Shown here one piece after another: positions 41,251-51,359 of a stretch of DNA of 64,000 nt. A model generated the notes under the pieces. It saw nothing but the letters and a program-made list of their open reading frames with translations. It was not told the DNA's origin and made no database searches. The DNA is taken from NCBI GenBank assembly GCA_009746045.1, contig RPFO01000256.1, positions 888,429 to 952,428 on the forward strand. Direction: 5' to 3'. This stretch comes from Mesostigma viride (taxonomy: Eukaryota > Streptophyta > Mesostigmatophyceae > Mesostigmatales > Mesostigmataceae). The position numbers were made by a program, and so were the translations under genes. Each line of letters begins with the position of its first letter. The stretch's first letter is position 1.

Positions 41251-41605
41251 TATGTCCTCTCATGCATTATATAGTGGATGGCCGGCTTTCCTTACAATTA
41301 ATTAAATTAATTGATTCCTTACAATTCCCGTTGCAGCATGCTCCCCCCTGCATTTAACAAATCATAATCAGATGGGATTGCAGGGAATAAATGGAAGATG
41401 CATAAATAAGCATATACACCAAATTTCAGTTGCAATAACTGCATGACCATCATCAAGGAGCGTGCTAATTGGGTGACTGACAATTGGACCACAAAAACTG
41501 TCACGTATTTTACCGCCGCGTATTTTATACCCCCCACGTATAATACGCGTATTTTAAGTACACGTATTATACCCCGCACACGTATTTGCCAACCCGGCAT
41601 GTTGA

Positions 41606-42720
41606 AAATAGGGCCCGTAGGGACAGGCAATCCAGCATAAGACTGGTTACCATCCAAGCTCCAGTCGGGCACTGGAATCCTCTGCGGGGGACCACCCTCC
41701 CAAAGCCTGGGGAAGCCCGCCCGTATCGCCAAAGAAGCCCCGCGATGGCTGCGACGGAGCTTTTGGAGGCTCGGAAGCAGCGACGGCGGAAGACTCGCGC
41801 GAAGGCGCAGGTACGGCGGTCACAGGCGCAGAGACAGCCGGAGGCGTAGGAGCTGCAACAGCAGGCGAAACCACAGCGACCGAGGGCTCACGCTGGGACG
41901 CGGGCGAAGCCGTAGTCGCCGAGGCAACAGGAGGAGTAGGTGGCACGACAGCAACAGACGCACCACCTGGCGTGGCTGGAGCATGCGACTGGGACGCCAT
42001 GAAGGCCCCGAATGCCGAGGCCAGGGACTGGATCTGGGCCTGCATTGCAGAAACAGTAGACGCAAGATGGTCAGGCTCGCGATCCAAGCCCAGAGGGGTA
42101 GGCTCCACCGACACGCGCCGGGTCGACCGTGGTGAAGACGGGACAGGGGAAGGAGCCGTCACGGAGGAGGAGGACGCTGCGACTGAGGCCGAATACTCTG
42201 GCGTGTACTGCGCCTCGACTGGTGCGTCCGCAGGGGAAGGGTCGCCATGTGCTACCCCCGCTGACTGATCCGCAATCTCCATAAACTCGACCGCCCGTAG
42301 GAGGTCACAGGGGTGTTCATCTACATCTGCCTCACCCTCGCCCGGAAGCCAAGGGAACACCTCCCGAAGGCAGGAGCGGCCCACAGGGGTAGACAGGTAG
42401 GAAAACACACGAGGGCACTGAAGGATAGCGGCTATTTGCCCCAAGGCAGGGCAGCGGGAACCACATCCTAAAAGACAATGCCCGGCATCGTCGAACCCAT
42501 GCACGACTAGCTGTTGCAGATCATCAGGGTCCGGGCCGAACCACGAGACCCCAAAGAGGGCGGCCCTGACCAAGGCCGCATGATGAGCCTGGAGGGCAGG
42601 CTGAACGGGGCCACCCGGATAACTGGAACGGGAAACCCATCGGCCCGGAAGGGCCTCGTAGGAGAACTCTGGGTCAGGGGTAGGCGACAGGGTCTCTGTC
42701 GGAGGGGTAGGTTCCGCCAT
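41606..42720 (-). pseudogene. Gyp1 ORF3, N-terminal part (frameshifted)
   Basis: It begins MAEPTPPTETL at 42720, 77 bases after the integrase stop. It has an ordered region (GVSWFGPDPDDLQQLVVHGF, then CGSRCPALGQIAAIL) followed by a long Pro/Ser/Ala-rich linker. A frame change near 41700-41660 leads into DGNQSYAGLPVPTGPIFN, which joins 34056 in frame when the hAT-like element and one CATGTTGA copy are removed. The total would be roughly 750 residues, large for a gypsy accessory ORF. The corresponding part of copy A is outside the window. Function unknown. Confidence 0.7.
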
Positions 42721-42796
42721 GATGGCTGCGGAGGGGAGGGGACAACCAACCACCCGTCGACAGCAGACATAATATAAGGGAGGGGCAGGTCGACAG

Positions 42797-44165
42797 CTAG
42801 AGCTGATGCAGGGTTTTGTAGTCCTGCAACAAGCGGCTACAACCATCTAACTCACTCTCTGTGTACCATACTTTATCTACCTCACTACGAGCATACATCC
42901 ACTTAACCTTATACTGGCGTTGAGTACCGCGGCCCTTTTTAATATCCCTATGGGCCACGATACTCTCTACTTCGTCTTCTACTACCTCACCAGTATCAGG
43001 GTTATGCTCTAAAGGGGCAGGGGCTAATTCTCTACCAGCGAACGTGCTTTGGTGATAAAGCTTCAGCTGGCTTCTATGGAAGGTGTTTGAGTGAGTCTGC
43101 CAAGAGGTAGGGATATCTATTTTATATAAGAAATTTCCTACTCTAGACAGCACACGGAAGGGTCCTAAGAAGGCGGGCCTAAGCTTCACTTTAAGTTCAG
43201 CTTCGAACTTGTGAGCAAATCGGCCAACACGGGGGCCTTCTACTAATACTAAATCTCCTATATCTATCTCAGGTGCTCTTCTATCTAAGGAGGCACGCAA
43301 CCTAGCAAGGTACTTGGCCTGAGCCCTATGGTACCCTGCAATAGCGTGGTCATGTGCATTTTTCATTTTATCTAATAAGGCCTGCACCCCTTCTATGGTA
43401 TCCCGGGACACATCGTCCCTGTCCCGTAGTAAAGGACTAGCTAAGAGAGAGGTAGGGGTAAGGGGCTGTCTACCTGTATCTAGGAAGAAAGGCGTATAGC
43501 CATGCGCAGCCTGAGGGCAATTGTTAAGGGAGAACTCTACCAAGCATAGATAATCCTCCCAATCACTCCCAGAGCCGTTAACATAGTGCCTTAGCGCTTC
43601 TTCCACTACCCTACGTTCTACTAGATGAGAGGAGGAGGAGTGATAGGCAGTACCGAACGTAACCTTGGTACCAATAGCAGCGAAAAACTGCTGCCAAAAG
43701 TCAGAGGTAAATAGCTTATCTTTATCACTAATAAACTGCCTACTCAAACCATGATATCTATAAACGTTATTAAGGTATAGGTGTGCGCAGTCGCGTGCGG
43801 TGAGTTCTAAAGGACACGGCACGAGATGACACATACGAGTAAAACGATCTACAAAAACAAGGATCTGGGCGTTACCTCTATCATTCTTCCTAAAAGGTCC
43901 TACAAAATCCATCATAATGGAGTCCCACGGCATGATGGGATCAGGTAGGGCCCTAGGTTCTGCTATCTGTCCGGCCTATATTGTTGGGTTTCATCTCCTG
44001 GCACGATTGGCAGGTCCTAACATACTCATCTATATCTTTTAAAAGGGAAGGCCAGTAGTAAGAGCGAGCTACTAGGTCCCGTACCCGTTTACCACCCTGG
44101 TGAGCAGCTAAGTCATGCAACTCAATTCTCAAATAGCAGGGAGGAGCGATAGATAGGGGGGACAT
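42797..44165 (-). pseudogene. Gyp1 integrase with chromodomain
   Basis: The first piece (44165-43953) has the HHCC finger (LHDLAAHQGGKRVRDL..YYWP..CQSCQ). A frameshift at about 43945 separates it from the catalytic part. This reads IMMDFVGPF, VDRFTRM, ISDKDKLFTS and HLVERRVVEE, with normal D-x35-E spacing. A GPF/Y-like region (FLGPFRVLSRVG) follows. The C-terminal chromodomain (IVAHRDIKKG..QYKVKWMYARSEVDKVWYTESEL) would direct integration to marked chromatin. The usual YHPQTDGQTE around Glu is altered to HSSSSHLVE. Inactive because of the frameshift and the upstream block insertion. Confidence 0.85.
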
Positions 44166-44239
44166 ACAGGCGCCATTGAGGGGGAGAATCTGCTATCTGC
44201 ACATATAGAAATCCACCTACAAATTTACAGGGGTGTTTA

Positions 44240-45456
44240 CCTAACTGTTGTGGATGGGATGTCGCGTGCCGGTCCATTACGTTCTTAATTACGCGCGGGT
44301 AAACTATTGTGACGTGACTTTTACGTCCGTGGAACCTATGCGGTTTACTTTACCGCTTTGTCTTGGCGCCGCGCCGCGGAATCACGCGTCCGCTGAATCG
44401 TCGGCGGATCTTCTGAATTCGTCCAAGTGCGAGTGCGTTCGCATTTGCGGCAGTGGGCTAAGGGGGGATTTGGGCTACCGGTCGTCACCAGGGCAGTCCA
44501 GGCGCTGGCGCGCGCCACTAAGGCAGGCCAGGCATGTTGGGCTGGCTGCCGGGCCAGTGATCACGTGCTCTGCCAGGACTACAACGAGGGGCACCAGACT
44601 TTGTGGAGAACGACCAGGGCTACACGTGAAACGTCGCGAACGGTCAGCACGCTTTGAGCAGCGGTGCCTGAGATGGCCGGCAATTTCGCCTGGTTAATTT
44701 CTGATTGCGGCAGCGCTTTTTAGTGTTGCAAAATATCTACAAGTTGTTTAGCTTGTGCTTGGACAGATTTGTTCATGAGATTTGGTTTGTGTCAGGCAAG
44801 CACCTGATCTAACGTTAAAAAGCGCATGCTAGATTTGCGGCACCTTGTTCAGCGTATTTTGGTCGTCACTGGCTGATGTCATGTTGGAAAGGTTAGCTTG
44901 CGCAGGTTAAAAGGATGAACAGTCGGCCATTGCGGTCGTTGTTCGTTCAGTTTTCACTTCACAACGACGCAGTTGTCTTCATGTGATTAACTAGTAGAAC
45001 AACCCGGCCGCAACCTCCGTGATGGTTGCGAGATTGTTTTCATGGGTCGAGGCGAGATAGGCATACAAGTTAAGCCTTTTTGGATTTGTCTCGAGGACAG
45101 TCGTCGCAGGGACTGCCAGTATGGTAGATTCGCCTGGGCACTGTCGGTAGCTTAGGGTGAGAGCGGTTGGCTGGGTGTTGGCATACATCCGGACAAGGCC
45201 AACTTCCGTAAGGAGAGCGGGTAGCGGATGTTCATGGTATTGGACATGCCGGACTTGTTTGCTCGAAGCTAGGCAGGCCAGGGGCTGGAATTAGCCAGTC
45301 TTTCTTGTTGATGAACATTGGTTTTGGCTAAAATGTATTCTCAATTTTATTTGTGAATAACAAAATCTTGTTAAGCGTTATGTCATAAAGGTCGGTAGGA
45401 ACTGCTCTTGCAACGGGTGGCTGCCAGTGGGGCAGAGCCCACACATCATCTTCCGC
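44240..45456. other. Left part of the insertion block between Gyp1 RNase H and integrase, no gene seen
   Basis: Gyp1 coding homology ends at about 44240. The sequence up to the hairpin element holds only short ORFs. It may be a solo LTR or other non-coding insertion (it starts near TGTTGTGGATGG), but I could not find matching ends on the right side, which lies at 51832-52050. Exact limits are unknown. Confidence 0.45.
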
Positions 45457-45474
45457 AAAAAAAAAATGGGGTGA

Positions 45475-45750
45475 AGTTGCAATAATGTGTTTTGGATACC
45501 AACGCTCTTCGTCGAGAGGCAAGTGCTTTGGTGCTACGCAGAGGAACACGCAGGCGGCTACCTCGTCCGCCGTCACGTTGCATTTATTTCTCATTAACTT
45601 ATCATCGTGCATTGGACTTGCTTAACATAGTCCGAGATTCCTCGGCGCGACGCTAGATGCCGTTCACAAGATTCCGTCGCAGCAAAGATGCTGACGGCGC
45701 GGCGTCCACACTAGGATTTAGGGTACTGAGTAGAACTACACAGTACAACT
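45475..45750 (-). repeat. 3' LTR of element G (276 bp)
   Basis: Starts AGTTGCAATAATGTG and ends CAGTACAACT on the plus strand, matching 51084-51359. The inner side (45751-46167) is the element's 3' UTR, which has no gene. Confidence 0.9.
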
Positions 45751-46167
45751 CCGACTTCTTTTTCTTTGTGAGTCGGTACGGACAGGGATGTACTCAAGAT
45801 GATCGGTACGGCCGCATCCCAGTCACCGACTTCACAATCCTAGTAGTGGCAAAGTCTTGTTGGGAAACAACACCAACAAGCATAGCGGTCGCATGAACTT
45901 GGATGCATGTGCAAGACACACATCATTATGGCAAGTCATTTATTCATCGTACCACACTGGGGAAACCCGGAAACATAGTATGCCGGCCACCGCCAAGCAT
46001 CAACGGGTGAAAACCCAGACAAGAGCCCATTACATAGTATGCAACTCTCCCGCAGAGAGAAGCATCAAGGCCATGGTCAATGCCAATTTTAAATAGGAAA
46101 TTCAGAAAAGAGTGAAAACACACATCAGCCAGGGCAAGATGTAACCCTGAAATCAGACAGGGACAAT

Positions 46168-49100
46168 TTAAAGTGTCGCCTGAACTAGACGAAGCTTGTC
46201 ATACTGAGGCCTAGCCTTGGCATACAGCTTGGTCAAAGCATCTGAAATGTTATCATTGTCGCGAACATGGTACAGCGAAACAGCGTCACTATATTCTTTG
46301 GCACGAAGGAAGTCGAGCTTGCGCGTGCGCGCATAAGGATCAGCCAAAAAGTCAATCAGCGACTGCGAATCCGTGAAGATGGTGGTATCAACCTGTGGAA
46401 TGACACGGCAAAACTTCAAACACCACCGAAGAACCGCACGGAAATACATCAACTCCTCAGCAGTCTCGCAGAAGGCACGAGCCTCTGCAGTGTCACTACC
46501 CACATACACCCGCCGATGTAAGCGAGAAAACCACGCAAAGGGTGAAGGGGAAGATTCAGGGACATGGACAGTGGCAGAATTACTCAAAAGCACCACAGCG
46601 GCACAGCGCCCACGGAGCTTAGAGATATTAGCACTATCCAAACTGCTATCACAATACGCGGACAAGTGAATAGGCCGCTCATAGTCCACCCCATGTAAGA
46701 CCAACCCAGGGGAGGCAGAAATGTACTTACACATGACATTGCGGGAAAGAGAGCACATCAAGTCATCTGGCAACCGAGCAAGCACCGCCAAGTCAGGGGA
46801 GACGGTAGAGACCAGCCAGTTCAGCTTACCCCGCAGAGAACCACACTCAGCAGGCTGAATATACTGACTAGTAAGGGATGAAAGCTGAGTGATGAGCTCC
46901 TGAACATAGTCCCCCGCTGCACGCAGCTTCATCACATATCTGCCAGAGGCATCCTTGGTGAGCATAGTGTCGACGCCACAGAACTTGACATACTTGTCCA
47001 AGACGCGGCGAATGACCTTGCCGACCGGGAAGTGCTGAGCAACAGTGGCACAAAACCAGTCTAGCCACGGTGTGGGGCCCATGCAGTCCACATCATCGAC
47101 ATGAATGAACACAAAAACTGGCTGCCCCTCCCATGAGCCAACAAACAGAGAGGGGTCCAGGTCATGATAGTACATGTGCATCACATCAAGCAAAAGACGC
47201 TCGAGGCAAAGGCGCCAAATCCGAGGACCTGTCACAGTACCGTCAACACCCTTCAAGAGACGGAGAAACTTCTTGCCCATGATAGGCTGCCACAAGGGAG
47301 GACAGCGCACATACAAGCGGGTCGTGCCAGCCCACACATTCTCAGCGAGCTTGGGATCACCATTCAAAAAAGCTTTGCTGAAATCCATGAGGGCTGACTC
47401 ATACGGAAGTCCCTTGTTGAGCTGGCCTAGGTAGAAGGACAGGACCATGCGCCAATTATCCTTGATCAACCCAGGTGCTGAGATGGCATTGTCCGGAAGA
47501 TCACTAGTACCTGAAAATTCTAGGACCACCGGGCGAACAAAAGGCACCCTAGTTGTTGTGTCAGGCACCAACTTACGCTCCAAAGTCCACTTGTGGCGCA
47601 AAAGGCGAGCACCACTGGGCACTTCATCAACCGGTTCAACAGCACGGTATGCAAGCCACCTTTCACCTGACGCAATAATGGCCTTAGTCCACCCATCTAG
47701 CCCCTCCTCCGTTTGACACTCCACGTCAGCATCATGGTAAGAGATAGGGCTTTGGGTAGCAACATCATGACGTCCAATGCCGAGACTAGCCAAGCTAGGA
47801 CGTTTAGGAAGCAACAACTGAGTTACCAACGGCACATCACTCTCACGGGCATAGTTCACGTGCCGAATGTTGCCTATGACAGCAACAAGTTGGCAGTCAG
47901 ACATGACAGCATAGTCCTCAAGAGGCAGATCAGCATGCCCCTCCCGCCGCAAGCAGGTGGAGTTGACCCAGACATCCTCCCGTACAAGGAAGTTCTGACC
48001 AAGGATTGGTGGACCACTATACCCTTCCACCACGCAAAACTCAACTAGCACCCCCATCACATTGACATCAATGACACCAAGGACAGGGAACTTCGTTGAG
48101 CCAGCAAAATCAGTCACACACTCCCAGTGCACTGAGGGTCTCACAGGATTGTAGTGCAGGGATGAGACAATGGAGGTTCTCGCCTGCGTATCTACCAACA
48201 TCCTCATACCATGCTGATCACCCAGGGTACCAAATGCGGATACCATCGCTGCCTTGACGGGATTTTGCAAAGCGTCTGTAGGAGGTTTACGCATCAACCT
48301 TTCTACAGCAAGGGTGAGAAAGCCCTTACGGCTTGGGCGCTCAAGACAGGAACTGCCCTGAGTACTATCCCTACCAACGCAGGGATCCTCCCGACCAACG
48401 CCAGAAGGGGGGAGGTTAGGCAAGCTGTCGCGCAAGCTCTCTGCCTGTTCTACCCCTAGGGTGTGTAAGTGGTGTGCTACCACAGCAACATCATCATCAT
48501 AGTCCCCACTCTGCAACTCCAACTCAGCTTCCCCACTAGGCGCGCTAGTACCACTGTCCCCTGCATTGTCACATACAGGAGCCGAAGAGGAAGGAGGAGT
48601 CACAGTGCTAGAGAGCCTGCTAGGGTCGGAGTACAACTCCAACACTCTAGACCAAGCCTCCACATCACGCATGTAGGGCTTCACCCTATTCCAAGCCATA
48701 GTGACCTCAGTGCCCTCATAGTCCACCACGCATTTACGCATAGCAGCATCACAAGAAATTACCTTGGCTGGACCAAGCCACCTGCCACGCTTACCCAGGG
48801 CACCTTCCTTGTGCAGCCAAACATCATGCCCCACACTGGGCTCATAAGCCCCACGTCGCCTATCCAACTGGACAAGGCGCTGAAAACGGGATGCTAGGTG
48901 GTCTTTGTACACATCCACCACCACATCGTGATATTGGCCAAACTGCAAACCCTCGGCAGTCACCAACACCCCATCCTGTGTCGACATCAGCACACGGTTG
49001 TTCAAACTTCGACACACGGCAAGTGCCCACAAGAGCCGACTAGAGAATTCACTGTGTGGCATGTGGTCCCCACGTCGGGTAGCAAGCAGCTTAAACTCCT

Positions 49101-49827
49101 GTACCGCTCTCTCCGCTATCCCTTGTGACTCGTGGTCCTCACGCCCCACTGTTCCCACAAACTCATATCCAGGTTCCTTGGCAGCCCACTTGAATTGCTG
49201 ATCAAACTGCATCCCTGTAACCATGCTAAACATGGAGTCCAACAGGTCTATCCCCTCAAGGAGGTCCCCAACATGCTGTGACTTGAGTGGGACAACTGAA
49301 ACAAAATGGGAAAATCTGTCTATTCCCAGCAAGTAGACAGCCTGGTCCTGGAACAAAATGTCACACACCAAGTGACCACGCTCAAGGGGTGGGTGTTTGA
49401 CATGCCTACGTGCACGCTTAGGCGCAGTGGACTGACACTGGTGACAACCACTGTACATGGACTGCACCGTGCTAGCCAACTTAGTCCCCGGTGCCAGTGC
49501 CCGTGCAAAACGGATAGCGTGGGTCCCATGGCCTAACACATGATGCAAGCGTGCAGCAACAGCAGTCAAGGAAAGGACTTCACCTGGTGTGGCCAGTGAC
49601 CCCCCATCGTCACGGTCGACGTGCATGAGTCCAGCTTGCATAGTACCAGCATTACTGGTCGGTGGGGGTTCATGGTCCCGCGTTGCCGCAGGCGTAACAA
49701 TGTCTGTGCACAAGCCGCTACGCAACACAGCAGCAATGCACGCAGCAGAATTGTTGTCTACACAACTACCCAGCTCATCACATGCAGCTAGATTAGTGGT
49801 AAACACATCATCGTCCCAACATGGGCT
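46168..49827 (-). CDS. Element G Pol: integrase, protease, RT, RNase H
   Basis: Numbering from GTG at 49806 (1212 residues). Integrase: finger H88..H93..CHQC 121-124, then D149 (VCDIL), D202 (FDQQF) and E232 (GIAERAV), with 29 residues between D202 and E232. Its basic C-terminal region runs to about 380. Protease: VDTQART 538-544 and ILGQNF 601-606. RT: RPVVLEFSGTS 758-768, D808 in MDFSKAFLNGD, LLKGVDGTVTGPRIW 850-864, and IHVDD 901-905. RNase H: D1052, E1108, D1146 and D1189 (ISDALTKL). Every domain is complete, but protease follows integrase. The frame overlaps the gag stop in the -1 register with no own ATG, so it is probably made by frameshifting. Confidence 0.92.
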   Translation of the reverse strand, partial: SPCWDDDVFTTNLAACDELGSCVDNNSAACIAAVLRSGLCTDIVTPAATRDHEPPPTSNAGTMQAGLMHVDRDDGGSLATPGEVLSLTAVAARLHHVLGHGTHAIRFARALAPGTKLASTVQSMYSGCHQCQSTAPKRARRHVKHPPLERGHLVCDILFQDQAVYLLGIDRFSHFVSVVPLKSQHVGDLLEGIDLLDSMFSMVTGMQFDQQFKWAAKEPGYEFVGTVGREDHESQGIAERAVQEFKLLATRRGDHMPHSEFSSRLLWALAVCRSLNNRVLMSTQDGVLVTAEGLQFGQYHDVVVDVYKDHLASRFQRLVQLDRRRGAYEPSVGHDVWLHKEGALGKRGRWLGPAKVISCDAAMRKCVVDYEGTEVTMAWNRVKPYMRDVEAWSRVLELYSDPSRLSSTVTPPSSSAPVCDNAGDSGTSAPSGEAELELQSGDYDDDVAVVAHHLHTLGVEQAESLRDSLPNLPPSGVGREDPCVGRDSTQGSSCLERPSRKGFLTLAVERLMRKPPTDALQNPVKAAMVSAFGTLGDQHGMRMLVDTQARTSIVSSLHYNPVRPSVHWECVTDFAGSTKFPVLGVIDVNVMGVLVEFCVVEGYSGPPILGQNFLVREDVWVNSTCLRREGHADLPLEDYAVMSDCQLVAVIGNIRHVNYARESDVPLVTQLLLPKRPSLASLGIGRHDVATQSPISYHDADVECQTEEGLDGWTKAIIASGERWLAYRAVEPVDEVPSGARLLRHKWTLERKLVPDTTTRVPFVRPVVLEFSGTSDLPDNAISAPGLIKDNWRMVLSFYLGQLNKGLPYESALMDFSKAFLNGDPKLAENVWAGTTRLYVRCPPLWQPIMGKKFLRLLKGVDGTVTGPRIWRLCLERLLLDVMHMYYHDLDPSLFVGSWEGQPVFVFIHVDDVDCMGPTPWLDWFCATVAQHFPVGKVIRRVLDKYVKFCGVDTMLTKDASGRYVMKLRAAGDYVQELITQLSSLTSQYIQPAECGSLRGKLNWLVSTVSPDLAVLARLPDDLMCSLSRNVMCKYISASPGLVLHGVDYERPIHLSAYCDSSLDSANISKLRGRCAAVVLLSNSATVHVPESSPSPFAWFSRLHRRVYVGSDTAEARAFCETAEELMYFRAVLRWCLKFCRVIPQVDTTIFTDSQSLIDFLADPYARTRKLDFLRAKEYSDAVSLYHVRDNDNISDALTKLYAKARPQYDKLRLVQATL

Positions 49828-49829
49828 AT

Positions 49830-51056
49830 CTAGTTTGCTGCAGAGGGAGCAGGGACAGGCACATGAGTGTTAGCAGGTGTGGCCTGGGTGTTCCCCTGCC
49901 TCTGCCATTTGTTCCACTTGGCCTTCTTGGGCCGCATGTTGCCAGCCGGCTTGGGCGGGCGCTTCTTGCCCTGCGGACCGCGTGTGTGCTTGCAGTCCTT
50001 GGCGAAGTGCCCTGGCTGGTGGCAGGCGCCACACAGCCGCACATTCGGACCAGCCTTCGTGTTGGCTGGGCAATCCGACCACACATGCCCGGTGCCCTGG
50101 CATCGGCCACACTTCTCTTCACCTGCACCATGAATTCTTGCAATGGGCGCTGCAGCAGAGGAAAGAGGGTCAGAAATGCCCGCTGCCACCAATGCCTTGG
50201 CGGCAGCCGGCACAGCAACAGAATTGCGAATAATCTGGAAAGCCTCTGCCCTATTTGCTAGCTTGTCGACAGTCAGTGTTCCCGACATGCCCTGGAGGGC
50301 GGACTCAGACAGGCTACCAGACATGATGCCCTTTGCCAGAAACATTACCACCGAGAAGGCGTCACCTGGCGAGCAGGACGACAACGCCAGTTTCTGCTCG
50401 TAGTCGAGCGTTGCCTGGCTGATGTCTACCTTCCGATTCAGATCAAACTTTAGAATACTCACTGCATCTGCGACGAGGCGCATTAGCCCCGTCTTCAGGA
50501 GATTCTTCTCAAGGCTAGCCATGAATTCTTCCCAGCTCCGGTCCTCCTTGTAGGCTATCTCGATCAGGTCGGATACGACCTTGTAACCCTCGGTGGCCAG
50601 CCGATTGCGCCTCAGCAATTCGATAGGCTTGGCTACCATGTCTTGGACATCACTGTGCCACTTGCGCAGGTTCAAAATAAACTGTTCTTTCACCTTCTCT
50701 GATGGCTCAGGAGCCGCTGGAATCGGCGCAGGAATTCGCTCCTCGATCACCTTTTGCTCCTTCATCCAGAGGATGCGGGCAGCACGGTCTAGGCTTGCAG
50801 TGCGCAGCCCAGCCGCCTGTGATCCACTTGGCAGCTCCGCTGCACGGGCAGCTGCAGGTGCAGTTTCCTCCGCCGCAGTGTCCACCACTGCGGGGCTATC
50901 CTGCTTGGCAAATTCTTCGTTCAGATTCCTCTGAATCTCGCTCGCGGTGGGCTTGCGAAGTGTGCCCACGCCCTTCGAGCCCAGGGCTCCGAGATTCGGC
51001 AGCTTGATTTTGTGTTTGATTTTCGACGACGGCGTTGTCAGGCCCGTCCGGAACAT
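49830..51056 (-). CDS. Element G Gag
   Basis: From ATG at 51056 (MFRTGLTTP) 408 residues; the frame extends upstream into the 5' LTR but the internal Met is preferred. A basic N-terminus precedes an Ala-rich linker, then a capsid-like helical region (QFILNLRKWHSDVQDM ... EAFQIIRNSV). Two zinc knuckles follow, CGRCQGTGHVWSDC and CGACHQPGHFAKDC, both CX2CX4HX4C. The tail is Lys/Pro-rich. Gag would assemble particles and bind the genomic RNA. Confidence 0.85.
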   Translation of the reverse strand: MFRTGLTTPSSKIKHKIKLPNLGALGSKGVGTLRKPTASEIQRNLNEEFAKQDSPAVVDTAAEETAPAAARAAELPSGSQAAGLRTASLDRAARILWMKEQKVIEERIPAPIPAAPEPSEKVKEQFILNLRKWHSDVQDMVAKPIELLRRNRLATEGYKVVSDLIEIAYKEDRSWEEFMASLEKNLLKTGLMRLVADAVSILKFDLNRKVDISQATLDYEQKLALSSCSPGDAFSVVMFLAKGIMSGSLSESALQGMSGTLTVDKLANRAEAFQIIRNSVAVPAAAKALVAAGISDPLSSAAAPIARIHGAGEEKCGRCQGTGHVWSDCPANTKAGPNVRLCGACHQPGHFAKDCKHTRGPQGKKRPPKPAGNMRPKKAKWNKWQRQGNTQATPANTHVPVPAPSAAN

Positions 51057-51083
51057 TTTTGAAAATGTTCTTTCTTGAGTACA

Positions 51084-51359
51084 AGTTGCAATAATGTGTT
51101 TTGGATACCAACGCTCTTCGTCGAGAGGCAAGTGCTTTGGTGCTACGCAGAGGAACACGCAGGCGGCTACCTCGTCCGCCGTCACGTTGCATTTATTTCT
51201 CATTAACTTATCATCGTGCATTGGACTTGCTTAACATAGTCCGAGATTCCTCGGCGCGACGCTAGATGCCGTTCACAAGATTCCGTCGCAGCAAAGATGC
51301 TGACGGCGCGGCGTCCACACTAGGATTTAGGGTACTGAGTAGAACTACACAGTACAACT
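51084..51359 (-). repeat. 5' LTR of element G (276 bp)
   Basis: Matches 45475-45750 without a difference noticed. The internal side on the minus strand begins TGTACTCAAGAAAG, a possible but unproven primer site. The outer side is GGTGA, then the hairpin element. Confidence 0.9.

Larger units (their letters stand above)
34057..41597 (+). mobile_element. hAT-like transposon carrying a GT29 glycosyltransferase gene
   Basis: A 7541-bp insertion in Gyp1 ORF3, flanked by an 8-bp duplication CATGTTGA (34049-34056 and 41598-41605). Ends are CCGGGTTGG and its complement. Both ends carry clustered subterminal motifs (C)CGTATTTTA: two at about 34120-34145 and several at 41505-41590. An 8-bp duplication, short inverted ends and subterminal repeats fit the hAT superfamily. 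A transposase N-terminal fragment (BED finger, 40749-41250) lies near the right end, but the catalytic part is missing. Cargo includes a complete glycosyltransferase ORF, a LINE fragment and low-complexity repeats. The element is therefore non-autonomous. Confidence 0.75.
45475..51359 (-). mobile_element. Retroelement G, complete and apparently intact
   Basis: A 5885-bp element with 276-bp LTRs (45475-45750 and 51084-51359) in which I noticed no differences. Flanking duplication is GGTGA (45470-45474 and 51360-51364). LTR ends are AGTTGC...ACAACT. It encodes Gag (49830-51056) and a 1.2-kb-codon Pol (46168-49827) in the order integrase-protease-RT-RNase H. No stop or frameshift interrupts the core domains. 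It is the best candidate for a recently active copy of this lineage. It inserted into the end of a hairpin element. Confidence 0.9.

Noticed and set aside
45328-45612. ORF starting MHDDKLMRNK, identical to one at 51221
   Set aside because: It lies in the two LTRs of element G. The second copy merely runs in frame into Gag, whose better start is ATG at 51056.
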